Positions 8,123-17,721 are shown, numbered from the stretch's first letter. The stretch: DNA of 64,000 bases from Microbulbifer agarilyticus S89 (GCF_000220505.1 NZ_AFPJ01000014.1:1-64000), one strand, 5' to 3'. Translations and numbers: made by a program. Notes: generated from the sequence alone by a model not told the origin.

Positions 8123-9499
8123 CTACCAGTTCAGTGAAGACGGCAAACGCGGTGAGGACAACAGGCGGCCAAATTTTTCCCAGCGCGCCTCCGTGGTATC
8201 CGTATCGGCCTCAATATACTCTTTCACCAGCGCCTTACCCCAGTTGTAATTGATCACGTAGGCGCCGTAGGTATCCACAAAGTTTACACGCTGCTCCGCC
8301 TTCTCCGGGCTCATCGCGGTGTATTTCTGAAAACGTTTTACCGCTTCTGCACGGTCGATTTCCCCGTCGATGTATTCGCGGGCAACAATATTTTCCGCGA
8401 ACTTCAGCTGTGCAAGCAGATCCAGTACACGCTGGTATTTTTCCGCAGTCGCAGGATCGAGCCCAGCCAGTGGATACAGGGTTTCCTGCTCAAAGCGGGT
8501 TTTTTCTTCCCCCGGGAACGCAAGCTCAATACCATAATTCGCCGTCCCTTCAGCAATCAGTGACTGGGGGCTGAACAATGGGTACACGCTGTACTCGACC
8601 CACCCCAGGTCTTTTACCAGTTTTTGTTCGAGTAGTGCGTTATAGGTATGGTGCCCCGGATACCCTTCGTGGCAACCGAGGTCCACGGCGCGGTCAATAT
8701 GAATCGGTAGCCCCGCATTGATCTGGATCAGGCTGTGCGCGTCCCCCTGATACCAGTTGTAGCCGCTCCAGGGTTTGTCTTTGACGTATTCCAGGCGAAA
8801 GCTTTCGGCGGCAGGTAGTGCAACGCGCTCCTGGGTGCGCGCCTTGCAGGCTTCGATGGCCGCTTTGAATACGCTGTCGAGTTTGTCTTCTGGAATCTGG
8901 TATTGCGCGCGAAACGTTTGCACCCGGGTGTGCAGAGGCTCATCGCCAGGCAACTCGGCATCCAGTGCCGCCAGTACCGAGTCGAAATCACTGTACTGCT
9001 GTACCGGTGGCTCGGTGTCGTAGAGCGCCTTGGCCTCCTCTTGGAAATTGCGGAAGCTGGCGTCGGCAATGTGATGTGCGTGGGAGGCCACCGCACCCAG
9101 CTGGGTTTTCAGGTACTGCTTACGCAGGGTATTCAGGTCACCGGCCGGCGCAATGGTTTGTGGCAACTGTGCGAGTAGTCGCTCGGCGCGGTTGGCGAGC
9201 TCCGCCGGCGACGCCGTATCGGCTTCGGCTTCTGCCTTCCACTCTGCCGGGCCGTAGTAGGCATCGACATAACTCTTATCGTGCTTGCCCAGAGTGAGGA
9301 CCAGCCGCACGTAGTGCTCGGCCAGTTTGTCCAGCGCTGGATCACTCTCGGTAGTCGCTTGGACCTCCGGTTCGCCCCCTTGCGACTCAGCAGCGGGCTC
9401 TTGTACCGCAGAAGTACTTTGTGCGGGAGGTTTGTTATCGCACGCGATGAGCAACCCCAGAATTCCACACAAGATTGTCACACAGATTAGGTTTTTCAC
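8123..9499 (-). CDS. DUF885-family lipoprotein (putative metallopeptidase)
   Basis: 458 residues with a lipoprotein signal ending in LLIAC. The GTG start at 9499 follows GGGAATCATC; a longer frame upstream begins with a polar stretch that spoils the signal. The HEGYPGHH motif with a downstream Glu-rich helix (IAEGTANYG) is the zinc-site signature of DUF885 proteins, thought to be gluzincin-like peptidases. The mature N-terminus is Gln/Glu/Ala-rich linker. It likely acts in the periplasm, anchored to a membrane. Substrate unknown; monocistronic. Confidence 0.82.
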   Translation of the reverse strand: MKNLICVTILCGILGLLIACDNKPPAQSTSAVQEPAAESQGGEPEVQATTESDPALDKLAEHYVRLVLTLGKHDKSYVDAYYGPAEWKAEAEADTASPAELANRAERLLAQLPQTIAPAGDLNTLRKQYLKTQLGAVASHAHHIADASFRNFQEEAKALYDTEPPVQQYSDFDSVLAALDAELPGDEPLHTRVQTFRAQYQIPEDKLDSVFKAAIEACKARTQERVALPAAESFRLEYVKDKPWSGYNWYQGDAHSLIQINAGLPIHIDRAVDLGCHEGYPGHHTYNALLEQKLVKDLGWVEYSVYPLFSPQSLIAEGTANYGIELAFPGEEKTRFEQETLYPLAGLDPATAEKYQRVLDLLAQLKFAENIVAREYIDGEIDRAEAVKRFQKYTAMSPEKAEQRVNFVDTYGAYVINYNWGKALVKEYIEADTDTTEARWEKFGRLLSSPRLPSSLNW

Positions 9500-9611
9500 G
9501 ATGATTCCCGCTGTTTGTTCACACATGTGTTATCGACGAATTAATTTGGCATTCGCTCGCAAGCGCACCCTGTCTTCCCGCGTGAGCCACAATGGCTGGC
9601 AGCCATCGGGA

Positions 9612-10046
9612 CTAGTCGCTGCGGTCCTCTGCCCAGTAGCGCTGCATCTTGAGAAACAGGAAAGACGCCGACCAGGTGATCAATACCAGGCCAGTCAGGG
9701 CTTCAAGCCCCACGGTGAAACGCAAAGTCCCATGGGGCTCGATATCGCCGAGCCCCAGTGAGGTATAGGTGGTGAAAGAAAAGTAAATGCAGTCCTGCAG
9801 GGAACCATCGAAGTTGCCCTCCAGTGTGCCAAATAGCGGCGAGTGGAACATCACATAGTAACCGACCGCAAACATCCAGATTTCCAGTACATGCGCGATC
9901 AAGGTGCCGAAAACGCCAACCAGGACACCAATATTCCTGCGCAACTGCCACTGTTGCCCGACCCAGAACAGCGCATTGAGCACCTCGTGGTGAATCACCA
10001 CCGCGAAGGTAACCAGAAGCGTGTTGATGACAATGGGGATCAGCAT
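9612..10046 (-). CDS. Two-helix potassium-channel-like membrane protein
   Basis: 144 residues. Hydrophobic segments occur near residues 2-20, 40-66 and 107-132. Between the last two lies a pore helix and the filter-like sequence TYTSLGLGD, close to the TxGxGD/TxGYGD filter of ion channels. The start at 10046 comes one base after the tadA stop (TGATATG junction), so it is translationally coupled to tadA. No regulatory RCK domain follows. Ion selectivity is inferred only. Confidence 0.75.
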   Translation of the reverse strand: MLIPIVINTLLVTFAVVIHHEVLNALFWVGQQWQLRRNIGVLVGVFGTLIAHVLEIWMFAVGYYVMFHSPLFGTLEGNFDGSLQDCIYFSFTTYTSLGLGDIEPHGTLRFTVGLEALTGLVLITWSASFLFLKMQRYWAEDRSD

Positions 10047-10047
10047 A

Positions 10048-10503
10048 TCAACGCCGTTTTCGGAAAAAATCCTTGAGCAAGGCGCCGGCCTCCTCGGCCA
10101 AAACGCCACCTTCCACCTGCACCTTGTGGTTGAAAAAATTCTGTTCCGGCAACTGTAGCTGACTGGTGATCACCCCGGCACGCGGTTCTGTTGCCCCATA
10201 CACTACACGCCCGATGCGCGCATGAATCAAAGTGCCGAAACACATGGTACAGGGCTCGATGGTCACATACAGGGTGGCGCCGGGCAGCCGATAATTCTGC
10301 TGTTGGCGCGCGGCTGCACGCATGGCCATCACCTCCGCATGAGCGCTTGGGTCAGATGCCGAAATCGGCTGGTTGAAGCCCTCGCCAATCACCTCGCCCC
10401 CCTGCACCACAACCGCACCAACCGGCACTTCTCCCGCCTCCGCGGCCTGGGCAGCCAGCCCCAGTGCCCGCTGCATAAACATAAAATCCTGAGGTGTTGC
10501 CAC
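10048..10503 (-). CDS. tadA: tRNA-specific adenosine deaminase TadA
   Basis: Converts A34 to inosine in tRNA-Arg(ACG), required for decoding CGC/CGA codons. 151 residues with the cytidine/deoxycytidylate deaminase zinc site: His55-Ala-Glu57 (proton shuttle) and Pro84-Cys85-x-x-Cys88. The length is usual for bacterial TadA. It starts with GTG at 10503, with AGGA about nine bases upstream. First gene of a two-gene unit with the downstream channel-like protein. Confidence 0.93.
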   Translation of the reverse strand: MATPQDFMFMQRALGLAAQAAEAGEVPVGAVVVQGGEVIGEGFNQPISASDPSAHAEVMAMRAAARQQQNYRLPGATLYVTIEPCTMCFGTLIHARIGRVVYGATEPRAGVITSQLQLPEQNFFNHKVQVEGGVLAEEAGALLKDFFRKRR

Positions 10504-10552
10504 GTCTCGCTTTCCTGAACCTGTCGCTGAGGTTGTTATTTATCGGTGAAGA

Positions 10553-11380
10553 TCAGTGAACGGGCTTGGTATAGCGACGCAACAGAAAGTCCGCTTCAAG
10601 CTTGAGGCGCACCTCCTCCTCAAGAATGCGCCGGGCTTCGGCATCTCCCTTCCACGCAAAGGGTGTCATGGCGAGAAAATCCTGCACCGGTTCGCCTCCC
10701 TCAATCACCAGCGGGAAATCACAACGCAGCTCACTCTCCAAAGTAAATCCGGCGACAGGCGCCGGCACACTGTGCTGCTGGGGCGTTTGGTATAACCGGC
10801 TTTTCAGGCTCCACAAATGATCCGGCCCCGGGGATACGTCAAGCAAGGTCCCCCCGGGCTTCAACACACGCAGTAATTCTTCCGCCGGGCCCGGAGCAAA
10901 TACGCGCAGTACGGCGTCGACGCTACTGTCTGCAACCGGCAAGTGGAAGCTGCTGCCAACCGCAAAATGTGCCTGCGCCTGTTTTTTCGCCGCAAGCCGC
11001 ACACCGGCCTTGGCGATATCCACACCGGCGATTGCCGATTCTGGCCACCCGCCCTGAACCAAAGCACGGGCGTAATATCCCTCGCCACACCCCACATCCA
11101 GTACAACCGAGGTTCCTTCCCGCAGTCCAGCCTCCCGACCGAGCATTAACTGGGCACAAATGGCGTCAGCCAATGGCGCATAATGCCCGGCCTCCAGAAA
11201 GCGCCGCCGAGCATTCAGCATTTCCGCAGAGTCACCGGGCTCACGGCTGCGCTTCTGCTGCACCGGCAATAAATTTACGTAGCCCTCACGGGCCTGATCG
11301 AAGCTGTGGCCATTGGCACAGCGCCAACTCCGACCCTCAAGGCCAAGGGAAAGATTGCATTGGGGGCACTGCCAGATCAT
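10553..11380 (-). CDS. rlmA: 23S rRNA (guanine-745-N1)-methyltransferase RlmA
   Basis: 275 residues. The N-terminal zinc finger has Cys5, Cys8, Cys21 and His25. The class I SAM-dependent methyltransferase domain follows, with VVLDVGCGEGYYARAL as motif I and SVDAVLRVFAP as a later motif. The segment REGYVNLLPVQQKRSREPGD between them is highly typical of RlmA/RrmA. It modifies G745 in helix 35 of 23S rRNA. Its ATG overlaps the stop of the upstream GMC oxidoreductase gene (ATGA), an unusual partner for an rRNA methylase. Confidence 0.93.
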   Translation of the reverse strand: MIWQCPQCNLSLGLEGRSWRCANGHSFDQAREGYVNLLPVQQKRSREPGDSAEMLNARRRFLEAGHYAPLADAICAQLMLGREAGLREGTSVVLDVGCGEGYYARALVQGGWPESAIAGVDIAKAGVRLAAKKQAQAHFAVGSSFHLPVADSSVDAVLRVFAPGPAEELLRVLKPGGTLLDVSPGPDHLWSLKSRLYQTPQQHSVPAPVAGFTLESELRCDFPLVIEGGEPVQDFLAMTPFAWKGDAEARRILEEEVRLKLEADFLLRRYTKPVH

Positions 11381-13005
11381 GCGTTCTCGGTGACTTCCTC
11401 AGTAATCGGCACGACGGATTTATGCAAAATAATATCCGCTGCTTTTTCGGCTATGGCGATCACCGGCGCATTGGTATTGCCACTGATCAAGGTAGGCATT
11501 ATGGAGGCATCCACCACACGCAGTCCATCCACGCCACGCACGCGCAAATCACTATCCACCACAGCCTGCTCATCCTGCCCCATTTTGCAGGTACCCACCG
11601 GGTGATAAATTGACTCAGCTTTTTGTCTGATGAAGTTGGTAATCGCTTCTTTGCTGGTGAGCGACGCTTCCGGCAGCCACCAACGTTTTTGCAGCTGCTT
11701 CAATTCCGATTGCTCGATAATATCCCGCGACATTTCAAAGCCTTCCACCAATACCTGCAGGTCGTCCGGTTCTGCGAGGTAGTTGGGTTGAATGATTGGC
11801 AGGTCCCGCGGATCGCGCGATGCCAAACGGATCTGCCCGCGACTTTTTGGCCGCAATGCACAGGCGTGCAGCGAGTAACCATTACCGGGGCGCTTGTCGA
11901 GCCCGTGGTTGAATAGAGGCACCGCACTCAGGTGAAACTGGATATCCGGATGCCCACCCGCAAGACTGGAACTGGCAAAGCCGCCCGCTTCGGCAACGTT
12001 GTTGGTTAGTTTGCCTCGATTCAAAAACAGGTACTCGGGAAGATGCATGGCCGCCAACATTTTCGGTAGTAGCGCATCGTTAAACCCAACCGGGCGGTTG
12101 GTTTCGACCACCTGAGTAATATCCAGGTGATCCTGCAGGTTCCTGCCCACCCCGGGCAAATGACACTGGGGCACGATCCCCAGTTTTTTCAGTTCCGCCT
12201 CCGGGCCAATACCCGACAGCATCAGTAGTTGCGGAGACTGGATCGCCCCGGCACACAAAATGACCTCTTTATTAGCCACAATGCGCTGGCCATTCACCAG
12301 GGTTACCGCACACACCCGGTCACCCTTGAAGTCCAGTTTTGCCACTGGAGAGCGGGTATAGATACTCAGGTTTGAGCGCGCTTTGGCGGGGTACAAATAG
12401 GCAGTGGCGGATGAACAGCGTCGCCCGGATCGCTGGGTGACCTGATAAAAGCCGACCCCGTTTTGCTGCTGACCGTTAAAGTCATGATTTAACCGGTGCC
12501 CGGCCTCCTTGGCGGCGCGCAGAAACGCATGGCCTGCTGGCGATTTCCACTTCAGGTCCGACACCGACAGTGGGCCATAGCCACTGTGCCAGGCATCACT
12601 GCCGCGCGCATTGCCCTCCGCCTTGAGGAAGTACGGCAAGATGCTATCCCAGCCCCAACCAGGGTTGCCGGCGCCTTCCCAGGCATCGTAATCAGCTGAA
12701 TTGCCGCGGATATACAACATGGCGTTAATCGCGCTGCTGCCCCCCAACACCTTGCCCCGCGGCCAGAACAGGCGGCGGCCGTCGAGATGCTCCTGCGGTT
12801 CGGTGTAATGATGCAGGTTGAAGCGTTTGCCGGGTACCAGATAGCCAATACCCACAGGCATCTGAATCAACAGGTTGTGATCCGAGGGGCCAGACTCCAG
12901 CAGGCAAACCCGATTCTGCTCGTCCTCGCTCAGGCGGTTTGCCAGCACACAACCCGCAGAGCCGCCCCCCACGATTACGTAGTCATAGACCTTACTTTTC
13001 GCCAT
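11377..13005 (-). CDS. GMC-family FAD oxidoreductase (choline/alcohol dehydrogenase-like)
   Basis: 542 residues from the ATG at 13005, which follows GAGAGG with a 5-base spacer. The N-terminal Rossmann motif YVIVGGGSAGCVLANRL binds FAD. GMC signature 1 (RGKVLGGSSAINAMLYIRG) and signature 2 (GAIQSPQLLMLSGIGP) are present, with the C-terminal catalytic His in YHPVGTCKMG and a later Asn in NTNAPVIAIAE. It oxidises an alcohol to an aldehyde; choline is one possibility, but no betaine genes are adjacent, so a different alcohol is as likely. Overlaps rlmA by four bases. Confidence 0.88.
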   Translation of the reverse strand: MAKSKVYDYVIVGGGSAGCVLANRLSEDEQNRVCLLESGPSDHNLLIQMPVGIGYLVPGKRFNLHHYTEPQEHLDGRRLFWPRGKVLGGSSAINAMLYIRGNSADYDAWEGAGNPGWGWDSILPYFLKAEGNARGSDAWHSGYGPLSVSDLKWKSPAGHAFLRAAKEAGHRLNHDFNGQQQNGVGFYQVTQRSGRRCSSATAYLYPAKARSNLSIYTRSPVAKLDFKGDRVCAVTLVNGQRIVANKEVILCAGAIQSPQLLMLSGIGPEAELKKLGIVPQCHLPGVGRNLQDHLDITQVVETNRPVGFNDALLPKMLAAMHLPEYLFLNRGKLTNNVAEAGGFASSSLAGGHPDIQFHLSAVPLFNHGLDKRPGNGYSLHACALRPKSRGQIRLASRDPRDLPIIQPNYLAEPDDLQVLVEGFEMSRDIIEQSELKQLQKRWWLPEASLTSKEAITNFIRQKAESIYHPVGTCKMGQDEQAVVDSDLRVRGVDGLRVVDASIMPTLISGNTNAPVIAIAEKAADIILHKSVVPITEEVTENA

Positions 13006-13243
13006 GGGCACCTCTCGTCGTCGTTCTTATTAGGTCGATGGTCTTTAGAGAAATACAGTGCGCCCAATCTAGCACCCCACGGGCGGTATTTTCCCCACCC
13101 CCGCCACACAGAACACCTTCAATTCCGAAATCCGTGAGGAATAGCGCGCTGATCGCCGGGATTTATTCAGCAATTGTAGACCGGAGGCTGAGGCGCCTCG
13201 CGGTCGATAGCAAGTGACAGCAATATAAGGACAACAAAAGAAC

Positions 13244-13276
13244 AATAAAAAAGGGCCCGTAAACGGGCCCTTCTTA
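13244..13276 (-). terminator. Rho-independent terminator of the GH20 gene
   Basis: Ten-pair GC-rich stem AAGGGCCCGT / ACGGGCCCTT with a two-base AA spacer (13251-13272). Read on the minus strand it is followed by a run of T residues (the A-run at 13245-13252 on the plus strand). It lies about 30 bp downstream of the stop of the chitobiase gene. Confidence 0.88.
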
Positions 13277-13303
13277 TATGCGACATCCTTGAGGGAATGT
13301 CGG

Positions 13304-16033
13304 TTACGATGCCACGGGTTCCAGTGCCACCGATCGTCCGGCCCGTTGCCCGTCGGCGCTCATGGCACGCAGGGACTGCACCGCTTGCGGGGGCACATCG
13401 TCGGCCAGTGGTTGCCACTGCTCTCCGTTGAAATACTCCAGTGCAAGCCCTGGGTAAGGCACAGCGGTCTTCACGCTTTGACCTTCTACTATCGCCCCCG
13501 GTACCGGCACCCGGTAGCCAACGCCAGCGCGATCCAGCTTGAGCAACTCCTTGTTGCCCAGTGCCGCGGCAAACACTGCCCAGTCTGCCGCTACCGCGGA
13601 CTTATCCACAAAGTTGGTTTCAGCAGAGAAGCTCTGTCCTTCTTTTACTGGAAGCTCCCACGAAGCCTGGTGCCAGGCGCGCTCGGCCAAAGCCAATAGG
13701 CGCGGATACACCTGGTATTCCACCGCTTCGTCGGTGCGTACCACTTCGCTCCACAACTGTCCTTGCATACCGCGCACACTGTCGGTGAATTCCGCTGCCG
13801 GTGTGGTGGCAGCCCAACCCTGGCCATCGCGGTTCGGGTACAGCTCGGCGAGCTGCGCGGTATTCAGCGGTGCATAGCTGAACGTTTTGCGCGTGTCCGT
13901 ATAGCGGGATGCCCAGTAGTATCCACGCTCCTTCGGGTCCACTTCCTGGGGCATGTCGAAATAGAGGAAGTCGGAGTGGGACTGCACCACATCAAACCCG
14001 GTCTCCGCAAAGTGCACACTCTCGTCGCCACCACCCCAGAAGAGCGGCGCCCAGGAGTTTACGTAATTGTGTGGCGTGGCCAGCTCTTGCGCCGCGTCAC
14101 TAATTTTCTTCACTCCATCATTCCACGCGGCCATGGTCGGCACGCCCGCATCGGCGACCAGTTTACTCACCCGTTTGGCGTACAGTTCACCCAGCTCGTC
14201 GATGGCTTTTACTTCACCACTGGCAATCAACTTTTTGCACTGGGGCGAGTTGGTCCACGGCTTATTGCGCTGTTCGGCACGGACATTCCCCTTTTCGGGG
14301 TCAGTGCCCGGCGCTACTTCAAAGGAGTCCGCGGCCATGATATTCACCGCCTCGTCGCCACCGAAATGCCAGGTCTTCAGCGGGTGGCCTGCGCGATCGT
14401 GCATCGCCTTCACCTCGCCGACCAGCTTGCCGACAAAGTTGTACGTCGAGTCCACACAGGGGTTAATGTAACTGTCGTTATAGAACTGCACCGACAGGTA
14501 CTCGGTGTCATCCTGCGGGTCGATCAGGCGGTAGGCGGCCGCCGCTTCCGGATCGGAATCCTTCAGCTTGCGGTAACGGGCTTCCATCGCCACCACCGCG
14601 GAACGCGCATGCGCCGGCATATCGAATTCCGGCACCACCTCAATATGTCGATCCGCCGCGTAGCGCAGGATCTCTACATAGTCGTCCACACTGTAGAAAC
14701 CACTGCCAAAGTTGTCCGCAAATGGGCCGGAGCCCAGCTGCGGCAGCAGACAGCGATTTTCTTCCAGGTCGAAACAACGCTGGCTGCCGATCTCGGTCAG
14801 TTCCGGCAGACCGGGGATCTCCAGGCGCCAGCCCTCGTCATCAGACAGGTGAAAGTGGAATCGATTGAGCTTGTACGCCGCCATCTGGTCCAGCAGCTTG
14901 AGAATCACTTCCTTACTGTGGAAATTACGCCCCACATCCACAAACATACCGCGATGGGGGAAGCGTGGAGCGTCTTCGACGGCGACTTGCGGCAGGCTGG
15001 CACTTTTCAGGTCAACCAATGCCAGCAGGGATTGCACACCGTAGAAGGCCCCACTGGCATCGGCGCCCACTACTTCGGCGCCCTGCGCGCCGACGCTCAG
15101 CCGGTAAGCACCCGCCGGCTGTGCGGCAAAGTCTGTGGCATCCACCTTTATCTGTACCCGGTAAGCGGCCTCTCCCTGCGGAGAAAGCTCAAGCGTATCG
15201 ATACGTTGCTGAAGGGCGGCAACCGAACCGGCATCCAGTCCCTCCGCCTGCAATGCAATACCGGAACCCAGCTGCACCGCCGGCGCATCGGCCAGCTGCA
15301 CGCTGGCCGGCTGCGGAATAATTCGGGCGCGCCACTCTTGCTGGCTTACCGGCGCGACATCGGCGGTAAAACGTTGATAGCGGGTTTGGGCTGTTGCCAG
15401 GGTATTGCTGTCGCTGGCAACCCTTTTCCAGTTGTCCGGATCATTCTTGGTGATCGGCAACACGATATCCGACAGGTCATCGGTGTCGGTGGCGCGAATG
15501 ATGTGAGGCGCACCAGCGGCATCCACCACAAATAGTCGCGGTTGGAAGTCAGACTCGAACTGCATCCAGTTCTCCGCCAGCAAATCCAGCTCCAGGGTTT
15601 CACCACGGGCGATACCAGCGAACTGCTCGGTCGGCGTCAGGCGGTGCAGGTCACCGTTTACCCGTTCCAGCGTGAAGGCATCACTGTTGAGTAGTGCGAA
15701 GGTGCGACGCACACTGTGGAAATACAGGGTCCAGTCGCGCTCGTCGGTGCCTACCGCAGAGCCGTTGTTCGTCAGGCTGATGCGGTAGGTGGAGCAGACG
15801 GCGCCGCTGCCGCCGGCCTGTTTGCACTGGGCGCGCAGGGCATCGTCTACGCCCTGAAAATTCTTGAGCACTTCCTGGGTGACCGCAAAATTGGCCGCAA
15901 TCCGTTCGGCGGCCGGGGAGTCGGCGCTCGCCAGCGGCGCGGTGGCCGCAGGGGATTCGGTAGAGCTCGGGTCGGAACAGGCAGCAATGACCGCGGACAA
16001 GGCCAGGCTGGCAAAGAGTGGGATCCTTCTCAT
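13304..16033 (-). CDS. GH20 beta-N-acetylhexosaminidase (chitobiase-type lipoprotein)
   Basis: Releases terminal N-acetylglucosamine from chitin oligosaccharides, probably at the outer membrane or in the periplasm. 909 residues from the ATG at 16033, giving a lipoprotein signal with IAAC. Domain order: N-terminal chitobiase carbohydrate-binding-like domain (about 45-190), GH20b (about 235-355), catalytic barrel (about 360-780) with HFGGDEAVN holding the catalytic Asp560-Glu561 pair, and a C-terminal Ig-like domain. This is the Serratia/Vibrio chitobiase layout and length. A promoter with an overlapping palindrome lies 90-120 bp upstream, suggesting repressor control. Monocistronic with a strong terminator. 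Confidence 0.93.
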   Translation of the reverse strand: MRRIPLFASLALSAVIAACSDPSSTESPAATAPLASADSPAAERIAANFAVTQEVLKNFQGVDDALRAQCKQAGGSGAVCSTYRISLTNNGSAVGTDERDWTLYFHSVRRTFALLNSDAFTLERVNGDLHRLTPTEQFAGIARGETLELDLLAENWMQFESDFQPRLFVVDAAGAPHIIRATDTDDLSDIVLPITKNDPDNWKRVASDSNTLATAQTRYQRFTADVAPVSQQEWRARIIPQPASVQLADAPAVQLGSGIALQAEGLDAGSVAALQQRIDTLELSPQGEAAYRVQIKVDATDFAAQPAGAYRLSVGAQGAEVVGADASGAFYGVQSLLALVDLKSASLPQVAVEDAPRFPHRGMFVDVGRNFHSKEVILKLLDQMAAYKLNRFHFHLSDDEGWRLEIPGLPELTEIGSQRCFDLEENRCLLPQLGSGPFADNFGSGFYSVDDYVEILRYAADRHIEVVPEFDMPAHARSAVVAMEARYRKLKDSDPEAAAAYRLIDPQDDTEYLSVQFYNDSYINPCVDSTYNFVGKLVGEVKAMHDRAGHPLKTWHFGGDEAVNIMAADSFEVAPGTDPEKGNVRAEQRNKPWTNSPQCKKLIASGEVKAIDELGELYAKRVSKLVADAGVPTMAAWNDGVKKISDAAQELATPHNYVNSWAPLFWGGGDESVHFAETGFDVVQSHSDFLYFDMPQEVDPKERGYYWASRYTDTRKTFSYAPLNTAQLAELYPNRDGQGWAATTPAAEFTDSVRGMQGQLWSEVVRTDEAVEYQVYPRLLALAERAWHQASWELPVKEGQSFSAETNFVDKSAVAADWAVFAAALGNKELLKLDRAGVGYRVPVPGAIVEGQSVKTAVPYPGLALEYFNGEQWQPLADDVPPQAVQSLRAMSADGQRAGRSVALEPVAS

Positions 16034-16123
16034 GGATAGTCTCTTTATTGGTGAGTGCACTGCACGGAGCACCCGTTGAATTCTTATGTTGTGGCGGCGG
16101 TTTCAGAATCCGCCCAGCACAAC

Positions 16124-16151
16124 ACCATAGCGAAAAAGACAGCGCTGTCAA
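16124..16151 (-). promoter_or_regulatory. Sigma70-like promoter of the GH20 gene with palindromic operator
   Basis: On the minus strand TTGACA (16146-16151) and TATGGT (16124-16129) are separated by 16 bases. The perfect 12-bp palindrome GACAGCGCTGTC (16138-16149) covers most of the -35 box and runs into the spacer. This is the size and style of a LacI-family operator; NagR/NagQ-type control of chitin-use genes is an inference. The rest of the gap 16034-16588 shows no gene. Confidence 0.55.
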
Positions 16152-16588
16152 CAAAGCAATGGTTAGATGACCAGCACCCCTCACTTGTTCACTTTTTCGT
16201 GCGGCTGACGCGCTGTCGCGCCCGGCAACACTCGCGACCAAAATGACGCCAATAGTCAGAAGTCATGGAACTGGCCCTGCTCAGGCTGATCCAAGGCTTC
16301 GCTTACTAGACAAAGTTTTTATAAGCATTTCGGCGACTAAACCGTTTTTATACTAAAAAACATTGGCGGAAAGCTCCCCGCAGGCCTCGAGAACTGGGCA
16401 AAACTCTAAAGATCCAGCAATCATGGGGCTTGCGGAAAAATGACTCGTTTCACAGAAACGTTTGCACACGGCGTTGGCATCTTCGCGCTTTTTGTGAGAT
16501 ACAACAGCTTGAACAGGGTGAGCCATAATAAATTCAGTGGTTGTTCAGCAACCAACTGAGCCAAGAAAACATTCCCTGGGGTAGCAAA

Positions 16589-17089
16589 ATGGAATCTCGC
16601 TGTACTCGGTTTCGTACGTCAAGGCACCTGGTTAATCGCCTACCAGTCGTGCTCGGTCTCGTACTGCTCCCAATTTCTTCAACCCTGTTTGCCGACGATA
16701 TTTTTATTCCCGACTCGAATAGCGCCCTGAACCTTCAGGCCGACAACGCATTCTTTATCGATAGCGCCTTCGGCATGGACAACGAGGCTCTGTACGAATC
16801 TGCGGAGAATCTGCGTAACAACTCCATGGGCATGACCCACCGCCGTCTCAACCACCAGTGGCTGGAGCAGCATACTCGCCCCAGTGACTACGCCGAGAAA
16901 ACCGGAGGACGCGCGGTCAATGAAATCCTGAAGATGGGCTTCAAGACCTACATGGCCCAGCACAAACGCAGCAAGCAGCACCCGCTGCTGCGGTATACCC
17001 AGAGCGAGGGCAAGTTCAGTAACGTGCTGGACTACGACTTCCGCCTCTCCGACGACAAGTTCAAGTTCTCGTTCGAATACGAGTTCTGA
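16589..17089 (+). CDS. Small exported protein of unknown function
   Basis: 166 residues, not recognised. The ATG at 16589 follows GGGG about eight bases upstream and is preferred to the in-frame start at 16541, since it gives a signal peptide after a short basic stretch, with hydrophobic LPVVLGLVLLPISSTLFA and a cleavage-like site before DD. The mature part is polar with a helical middle (LRNNSMGMTHRRLNHQWLEQ). It ends in alternating residues, FKFSFEYEF, with a terminal Phe, as in outer-membrane beta-strand ends, though the protein is too short for a full barrel. Flanked by the divergent GH20 gene and an RDD gene. Confidence 0.65.
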   Translation: MESRCTRFRTSRHLVNRLPVVLGLVLLPISSTLFADDIFIPDSNSALNLQADNAFFIDSAFGMDNEALYESAENLRNNSMGMTHRRLNHQWLEQHTRPSDYAEKTGGRAVNEILKMGFKTYMAQHKRSKQHPLLRYTQSEGKFSNVLDYDFRLSDDKFKFSFEYEF

Positions 17090-17174
17090 GCGGACTCCGC
17101 CCTACCCTTAAGGCGCGCGTCCCCTCATTTACCTGCTAGAATCTCCGCCACTTTTTCCACAGGCGGAGATTCCC

Positions 17175-17681
17175 GTGCCCGATACCGTCAAATCACCCAC
17201 TGAATTCAACCAGCTGCCCTACGCGGGCGTAGTACCGCGCCTGATTGCCCTCGTCTACGACGCACTGATCGTCGCCGGCCTGTGGATGGTGTACGGCTTC
17301 TTCGCCCTGCTCGTAGCCACCACATTTGGCGGCCTGCAGTGCCAGCCCGAGCACATCGACTACACCCCGTGCGTGGGCGGCCCGCTTTACCAGCTCGGCT
17401 TGCTCCTGGTCACCGCCGGTTATTTCTTCTGGTCGTGGCGCGCTGCCGGCCAGACCATTGGCATGCGCGCCTGGCGCCTGATGGTGGCGAACAACAATGG
17501 CATGCAGTTGAGCTGGTACCAGTGCTGCATTCGTGCGCTGGTTGGCCCGCTGTCGGCAGCGTGTCTGGGGCTGGGATATTTCTGGGGATATTTCCGACCG
17601 GATCGAGCCAGTTGGCATGACCTGGCGTCAGATTCGGAAGTCCGGCAGCTGCCAAAAAAGAAGAAGAAAAAGTCGCTGTAA
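17175..17681 (+). CDS. RDD-family membrane protein
   Basis: 168 residues starting with GTG at 17175, with GGAGA six bases upstream. The RDD signature is seen: VPRLIALVYDALIVAGL in helix 1 with Arg and Asp, a second helix near LLLVTAGYFFWSWRAAG, and the TIGMRAWRLMV segment following it, then a third hydrophobic helix. The tail is a Lys-rich run. RDD proteins are inner-membrane proteins of uncertain function, in some cases linked to ion transport. Converges on lptG. Confidence 0.85.
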   Translation: MPDTVKSPTEFNQLPYAGVVPRLIALVYDALIVAGLWMVYGFFALLVATTFGGLQCQPEHIDYTPCVGGPLYQLGLLLVTAGYFFWSWRAAGQTIGMRAWRLMVANNNGMQLSWYQCCIRALVGPLSAACLGLGYFWGYFRPDRASWHDLASDSEVRQLPKKKKKKSL

Positions 17682-17721
17682 GATCTGATTGATCAAGCGA
17701 AGAACAGTGAGAAACGGGCGC

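Noticed and set aside
13763-15535. Long open frame on the plus strand opposite the GH20 gene (590 codons)
   Set aside because: Shadow of the chitobiase catalytic domain; composition rich in His and Arg with no domain signature or ribosome binding site.
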